Part shown: positions 51,708 to 55,316 of the stretch, piece after piece | Layout of the letters: each line of letters opens with the position of its first letter | Position numbering within the stretch: position 1 is the first letter of the stretch | Made by a program: the position numbers and the translations under genes | Virus record (IMG/VR): IMGVR_UViG_3300025151_000045 | Location: 1 to 55,316 of that record | Reading direction: 5' to 3' (one strand) | Length of the DNA stretch: 55,316 nucleotides | From: a virus | The notes under the pieces: generated by a model | Database searches by the model: none | What the model was told of the DNA's origin: nothing | The model's input: only the letters and a program-made list of their open reading frames with translations

Positions 51708-52100
51708 ATGGCAACAATAAACAATATCGTTAAGCAACTACAAGAGATGCAAGTAGATGGTGAAACTATGCAAGTCATAATAGAAAAGCTAGGTATGGAC
51801 GACCAAATGCTCAGACAGTTAGTGCTTACTAAACCAACTGAGATGACAGTTGAATTACTAGAAGAGAAAGAAACTCTTTATCCTTACCCAAGTTGGATAG
51901 GTGTAGAGTTACCACATCACAATGGAAACGTTAAGGTGTGTATTGGAATCAATCAAGAAGATGGGCATGAGGTATCCTTCTGCAACCAAGCAGACATAGA
52001 GCAATCCCCTAGTGACCCTTGGAATTTCGATGGAGACTTGGTGGTCAAGTATGGTAAAGACGAGAGGGTCTTCGATGACAACCACAAACTAAATAAATAA
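51708..52100 (+). CDS. Hypothetical acidic protein (130 aa)
   Basis: N-terminal helical region (MATINNIVKQLQEMQVDGET, then MDDQMLRQLVLT) followed by a strand-rich domain (SWIGVELPHHNGNVKVCIGI; NFDGDLVVKYGKDE). The helical part resembles the C-terminal part of the 169-aa neighbour (LNAVQLHYILKEMG). Unknown function; both flanks are hairpin leaders. Confidence 0.6.
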   Translation: MATINNIVKQLQEMQVDGETMQVIIEKLGMDDQMLRQLVLTKPTEMTVELLEEKETLYPYPSWIGVELPHHNGNVKVCIGINQEDGHEVSFCNQADIEQSPSDPWNFDGDLVVKYGKDERVFDDNHKLNK

Positions 52101-52143
52101 TTTAATCAGCCCCCTTTTACTAGGGGGCACAATACTTATAACA
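52101..52143 (+). promoter_or_regulatory. Hairpin leader element, copy 3
   Basis: TTTAATCAG, hairpin GCCCCCT-TTTACT-AGGGGGC (52109-52128), then CACAATACTTATAACA before ATG 52144. Loop differs completely from copies 1 and 2 while the stem is maintained. Confidence 0.85.
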
Positions 52144-52653
52144 ATGAATATAATTAAGAAAAGCAACACCAAGCACATCATCTATGCAGGAGATGATAGA
52201 TTTATGGTATGGAGAATGAACGTTGCAAACCAAGAACTAATAAGCAGACGTAAATGTTGGAACATATATAAATCGAACTACTTAGGTGACTCAGGAAGCT
52301 ATGTGGCAACAGTTGATACCTACGATGAGGCTATCAATTGGATAAAAGAATACCTAGAAGAGCCTGAGATAAACGTAACCATAAACCCAACAGAGATTGG
52401 TAAAGATTACCACAGATTAGTGATGGCAGGGCTACAAGACACAGCTGTAGCACAGATGTTGAGAGATAAGTACCACCAATCATTAGTTAACCAAGCCATC
52501 AATCAGCTATTGAGTTTAGGTTTGAATGCAGTACAGCTACACTATATCTTAAAAGAGATGGGACAAGACGTTCAGGTAGCTGATGAAATGAACAACCCCA
52601 CAAGAGACAGTAAAACAAATATCATTAACAATTTAAATAACTATAATAACTAG
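52144..52653 (+). CDS. Hypothetical protein (169 aa)
   Basis: N-terminal half looks like a small domain of mixed strands (KHIIYAGDDRFMVWRMNVAN; SGSYVATVDTYDEAINWIKE). The C-terminal half is helical with two helix-turn-helix-like stretches (LQDTAVAQMLRDKYHQSLVN; LSLGLNAVQLHYILKEMGQD), and the Asn-rich tail is probably disordered. Could bind nucleic acid; not recognised. Confidence 0.6.
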   Translation: MNIIKKSNTKHIIYAGDDRFMVWRMNVANQELISRRKCWNIYKSNYLGDSGSYVATVDTYDEAINWIKEYLEEPEINVTINPTEIGKDYHRLVMAGLQDTAVAQMLRDKYHQSLVNQAINQLLSLGLNAVQLHYILKEMGQDVQVADEMNNPTRDSKTNIINNLNNYNN

Positions 52654-52658
52654 AAAAT

Positions 52659-53396
52659 ATGAAGACATATATTATTATCGACACTTGGACTCGAAAGGTA
52701 GAATGGCTAAAAGCAGAAAGCCTTTCGTTAGTACAGAACCACTGCAAAGACCTAGCCATTAAGCACATTGAATCAATCAAGGGCAATGTGCATAGTGCTG
52801 AGGTTTTAGAGAGAAGAACAAAAGGTAGCATTACCTTTCAAGACGACAAGGTAAAAGGTGTAGTGTACTACCACCTAATAGGTAGGATTGCAGAGAATAC
52901 AAAGTTTGTCAAGGCTGTGTACCTCAACCCCACAGACCACAGCTATAAGTTGGTGATGGGAGATGAACTGCAGAAGATTGCACAAGGGTTAGAGCTATAC
53001 GCTGATGAGTACCAGGGTTATAGCTCACTGTTCAACACCCTTCATCAGATGAACCTCAAGCTATACACTAAAGGTAAGGAATACCTGCAGTGGATTGATG
53101 GAGACTTCATATTACTGAAGGTAGAGCCTGAGATAGTAGATGCTGAGTTAATCAACTCAGTGTCTCCACTACTAAGGGATGAGGTGTTGAGACTGATATC
53201 ATTTATCGAACACAACACCATATCTCTATGGACACCTGACCTTGACTCAACTATTGATTGCATATCTTTGGAATCAATGAGTAAAGATGAATATACTCAG
53301 ACATTCATGATCGAAGATGAAGAAGATACAAGAGCATTAAGTGGTGCTGAGATATCGAAATTAATAAGTACAATTAAGAAACGTTTAATAAAATAA
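52659..53396 (+). CDS. Hypothetical protein, paralogue of the gene at 50894 (245 aa)
   Basis: Shares the N-terminal pattern of the 256-aa protein (I-x-T-W, HCKxLA, ITFQxD, VxYY) and a similar middle (ADEYQGYSSLF versus SEEYQETQQVY). The C-terminal third is Leu/Ser-rich helical. Unlike its relatives it has a plain 5-base spacer upstream instead of a hairpin leader. Function unknown. Confidence 0.62.
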   Translation: MKTYIIIDTWTRKVEWLKAESLSLVQNHCKDLAIKHIESIKGNVHSAEVLERRTKGSITFQDDKVKGVVYYHLIGRIAENTKFVKAVYLNPTDHSYKLVMGDELQKIAQGLELYADEYQGYSSLFNTLHQMNLKLYTKGKEYLQWIDGDFILLKVEPEIVDAELINSVSPLLRDEVLRLISFIEHNTISLWTPDLDSTIDCISLESMSKDEYTQTFMIEDEEDTRALSGAEISKLISTIKKRLIK

Positions 53397-53401
53397 ATAA
53401 G

Positions 53402-53605
53402 ATGGAACAATCAATTAAATATGCAATATATTTTGACTATTCAACTCTAGGTCAATGGAATGGGGAAAAAGAATTACAAGTAATAACTAACAACCCTGAG
53501 AAATGGTTAGAGAAACACAATGCTCAAAGAGATGAAGATTCACAAGAATCATTAGATGATTTTATAATTGAAACCCTAACGAGTAAATATATAAATTATG
53601 ACTAG
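53402..53605 (+). CDS. Small acidic protein (67 aa)
   Basis: Begins MEQSIKYAIYFDYSTLGQWN; the second half is acidic (NAQRDEDSQESLDDFIIETL). Five bases after the previous gene. Its opening (YAIYFDYST) resembles the first strand of its larger upstream neighbours. Unknown. Confidence 0.58.
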   Translation: MEQSIKYAIYFDYSTLGQWNGEKELQVITNNPEKWLEKHNAQRDEDSQESLDDFIIETLTSKYINYD

Positions 53606-53646
53606 AACGAATCAAAAAAGGAAACGAACCATTTAAATTTTAAATT

Positions 53647-53763
53647 ATGAAGAAAGCAATTCACATGTATGGTTGGGATGTAGCCAAGATAACATCCACA
53701 TTAGTAATCTTCAGTACATTATTTGTGTACTGCATTGTTAAACTTTTAATACAGATATCATGA
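53647..53763 (+). CDS. Small single-span membrane protein (38 aa)
   Basis: Short ORF with leader TTTTAAATT as for neighbours; it ends in an ATGA overlap with the next gene. Translation MKKAIHMYGWDVAKITSTLV then IFSTLFVYCIVKLLIQIS: a short basic cytoplasmic end and one membrane helix. Likely real by context; role unknown. Confidence 0.6.
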   Translation: MKKAIHMYGWDVAKITSTLVIFSTLFVYCIVKLLIQIS

Positions 53764-54227
53764 GCCAAGTAATGAGAAATTGGAATACAGATAAAGGGTA
53801 CAAGGTATATTATAACCTGCACCTTAAGACTTACAGCATACTAGGATGGGATGCTGATAAGAATGGATGGAGACTCAAGGCTTATGCTGACAACCTAGTG
53901 CTCACAGATGTAGAGTTTAGGGTATCAGAAAAAGGTAGGCAAAGAGTAATCAAAGAGAAGAGAAAGAATGTACATGCCTTTGCAATAGCGAAGGTAGTAC
54001 AGCCTATATCTTTTGATAGAGTACCTGACCTAATAGTAAACAAAGGCTATAGGTCAGCCACCTACAACCCATACTTATACGATAGCTTTGTAGATGTAAA
54101 GACTAAAGCTAGGGTTAAGGGGTGTAAGGGTGCGATTCTCTTCAACAAAAGAATAGCTTATCTAGATCACCAGACAAACACAAAAACGTTTGAAGAAAAT
54201 CTTCAATCAATTTATAATTTAAAATAA
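53760..54227 (+). CDS. Hypothetical basic protein (155 aa)
   Basis: Begins in the ATGA overlap. Strand-rich and basic (GYKVYYNLHLKTYSILGWDA; VSEKGRQRVIKEKRKNVHAF), with a C-terminal GCKGAILFNKRIAYLDHQTN. Small basic beta proteins of this size in phages may bind nucleic acid. Not recognised. Confidence 0.62.
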   Translation: MSQVMRNWNTDKGYKVYYNLHLKTYSILGWDADKNGWRLKAYADNLVLTDVEFRVSEKGRQRVIKEKRKNVHAFAIAKVVQPISFDRVPDLIVNKGYRSATYNPYLYDSFVDVKTKARVKGCKGAILFNKRIAYLDHQTNTKTFEENLQSIYNLK

Positions 54228-54232
54228 GGAGG
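54227..54232 (+). promoter_or_regulatory. Strong Shine-Dalgarno site AGGAGG
   Basis: Perfect AGGAGG, 7 bases before ATG 54240; its first base is the last base of the stop codon before it. Second such site in the right arm. Confidence 0.7.
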
Positions 54233-54239
54233 AAAACAA

Positions 54240-54440
54240 ATGGTATATATATTCCCTATAACAGAAGCAGAGAAAAAGATGTTGATTACAGCAATGGCTC
54301 AGTTAGTAGCAGAATACAAAGAGGCAGCAGATTTTTACGATAGCATACCTGATGGTGAGCCACGAATAACTTGTGGTACTGATTGGAGATTAATGGAACA
54401 ACAAGCAAGAGAAATTATTAATAAACTTATAAAAAAATAA
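54240..54440 (+). CDS. Small helical protein (66 aa)
   Basis: Helical protein (EAEKKMLITAMAQLVAEYKE; WRLMEQQAREIINKLIKK) with one Cys (RITCGTDW). Strong ribosome-binding site. No family recognised. Confidence 0.6.
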   Translation: MVYIFPITEAEKKMLITAMAQLVAEYKEAADFYDSIPDGEPRITCGTDWRLMEQQAREIINKLIKK

Positions 54441-54444
54441 AATC

Positions 54445-54954
54445 ATGGAACAAGCAGAAAAAAAGACAAGACTTATGTATGAGATTTACAACACAGTAAA
54501 GAACATAAAACCACAGAGCGTTGATAGAGCATTAGCATTATTAGGTGATGCCTATCTTTATTTTAACAGTGCAGAAAATAGGAAGGGTGAGCCATTGACT
54601 ATTGAAGAAAAGATTGCATCTTTGCCATATGGCAGATTGGTTCAGCTGAGGGCATACCTATCAGAAGAAAAATACAATAAGGTCATGGAGGTTAGAGATA
54701 TAATAGGTAGAGTATTGCACACTGGCATGTCACAAGAAAGAAATATTAGATGGGTGTCACCATTAGAATTTAGATGTGATTGGGAAAGGCTACAAGACTT
54801 AGAAAAAAGTTTGATAGAACTCAGAACAGACATGGAGTTGGAGGAAGATGTGCATGAAGATTTTGATGGAGATGATGAGTTTGGCAGAGGAATAAACAGA
54901 ATATTATTTAGTTATAAATTAAAATTTAAACATGGAGACAAAGAAGAAATATAA
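54445..54954 (+). CDS. Hypothetical helical protein (169 aa)
   Basis: Helical throughout, with an acidic tail (VHEDFDGDDEFGRGINRILF). Blocks such as SVDRALALLGDAYLYFNSAE and SLPYGRLVQLRAYLSEEKYN look like a TPR-like or helical repeat pair, but this is weak. Overlaps the next gene by 23 bases. Confidence 0.6.
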   Translation: MEQAEKKTRLMYEIYNTVKNIKPQSVDRALALLGDAYLYFNSAENRKGEPLTIEEKIASLPYGRLVQLRAYLSEEKYNKVMEVRDIIGRVLHTGMSQERNIRWVSPLEFRCDWERLQDLEKSLIELRTDMELEEDVHEDFDGDDEFGRGINRILFSYKLKFKHGDKEEI

Positions 54955-55316
54955 TCATTCGCTGTACTACAAGACCAATAAAGTCTTAAACATGATGGAT
55001 GGTAACAGTGCTGATGAGCAGGAGTTTTTAAACACCATTACAGACATGTTGGTGGCACAGCATTTCGTAGGGGGAAGGGTGTTACTGTTTACCTCTAAGG
55101 AGGAAGCGTTTGAATTCTACATAAAGCAATTAGATGAGATGTTCAAGGATAAGGTTAAGAACCCCTTGAGTAATGCGTTAAACAACGTGTGCAACAATAA
55201 CCTATCATGTGCTGATGAGCTAGTTGACTTTGGAGATAGTAAGGAGAAGAGAGAGGGTGGTGGTATACGTCAAGCCACCTTCAACTTCTTATATGGACTT
55301 GAGAAAATTTACAAAT
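54932..55316 (+). CDS. Hypothetical protein, 3' end outside window
   Basis: An open frame from ATG 54932 to the window edge (128 codons visible). Translation begins METKKKYNHSLYYKTNKVLN and includes an acidic/hydrophobic FTSKEEAFEFYIKQLDEMFK and later KREGGGIRQATFNFLYGLEK. No motif recognised. The overlap with the previous gene supports this start. Confidence 0.6.
   Translation, partial: METKKKYNHSLYYKTNKVLNMMDGNSADEQEFLNTITDMLVAQHFVGGRVLLFTSKEEAFEFYIKQLDEMFKDKVKNPLSNALNNVCNNNLSCADELVDFGDSKEKREGGGIRQATFNFLYGLEKIYK

Noticed and set aside
50853-52143. Hairpin spacers as rho-independent terminators
   Set aside because: None of the three stems is followed by a T-run, and each leads directly into a start codon.
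52980-53040. Second hammerhead from CTGATGAG near 53000, 55010 or 55210
   Set aside because: These lie in coding frames (Ala-Asp-Glu) and lack a following stem II and GAAA core.

Overview
The window is part of a tailed-phage genome, most likely a podovirus of an aquatic (marine or freshwater) Bacteroidota host, related to crAss-like (Crassvirales-type) phages. The reasons are a terminase, portal, capsid, ring and muzzle set of that type; AT-rich spacers with the Bacteroidota -7 promoter element TAnnTTTG; few Shine-Dalgarno sites; and LamG-type adhesins. No bacterial housekeeping genes, integrase, IS element or CRISPR array is seen. DNA polymerase, primase and RNA polymerase genes are not visible, so the window is probably incomplete: a helicase gene enters from the left edge and an unknown gene leaves at the right edge.

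Layout. (1) 1-2257, + strand: a tightly overlapping run of DNA-metabolism genes, comprising a SNF2-type helicase end, an HNH protein, a VRR-NUC nuclease, a small membrane ORF, a DnaA-domain-IV-like protein, two unknowns and a PD-(D/E)XK-like protein. (2) 2254-44641, - strand: the virion and lysis block. Read in its own direction (right to left) it holds membrane/coiled-coil genes, a cluster of tiny Lys-rich proteins, two LamG adhesins, the endolysin and holin, a YadA-like fibre, a protein with GroES-like halves, the terminase subunits, portal, scaffold candidate, major capsid, head accessory and ring proteins, the muzzle protein, and three internal/ejection proteins ending in a 3686-residue polyvalent giant. 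(3) 44694-45140, + strand: a lone winged-helix-like regulator. (4) 45106-47772, - strand: GroES, a 45-aa bridging ORF, GroEL with a well-formed promoter, two small ORFs, and helically phased TGTGACGA repeats beside AT-rich DNA. (5) About 47.8-48.8 kb: 1 kb without a credible protein gene, locally C-rich and full of hairpins, ending in a tRNA-like T-arm. (6) 48815-55316, + strand: short accessory genes including an ArdC-like antirestriction protein.

The most striking part is the RNA-rich control region at 47.3-52.2 kb. It contains a complete type I hammerhead ribozyme at 49238-49321 whose stem I contains the stop codon of the upstream gene; a candidate large structured RNA; and three homologous 41-43-nt spacers that each run exactly from one gene's stop codon to the next gene's start codon and carry hairpins with compensated stems. 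Together they suggest that the right arm is expressed through RNA processing and RNA structure. The second theme is protein folding: the phage carries its own GroEL and GroES plus a protein beside the terminase that looks like two fused GroES-type halves.
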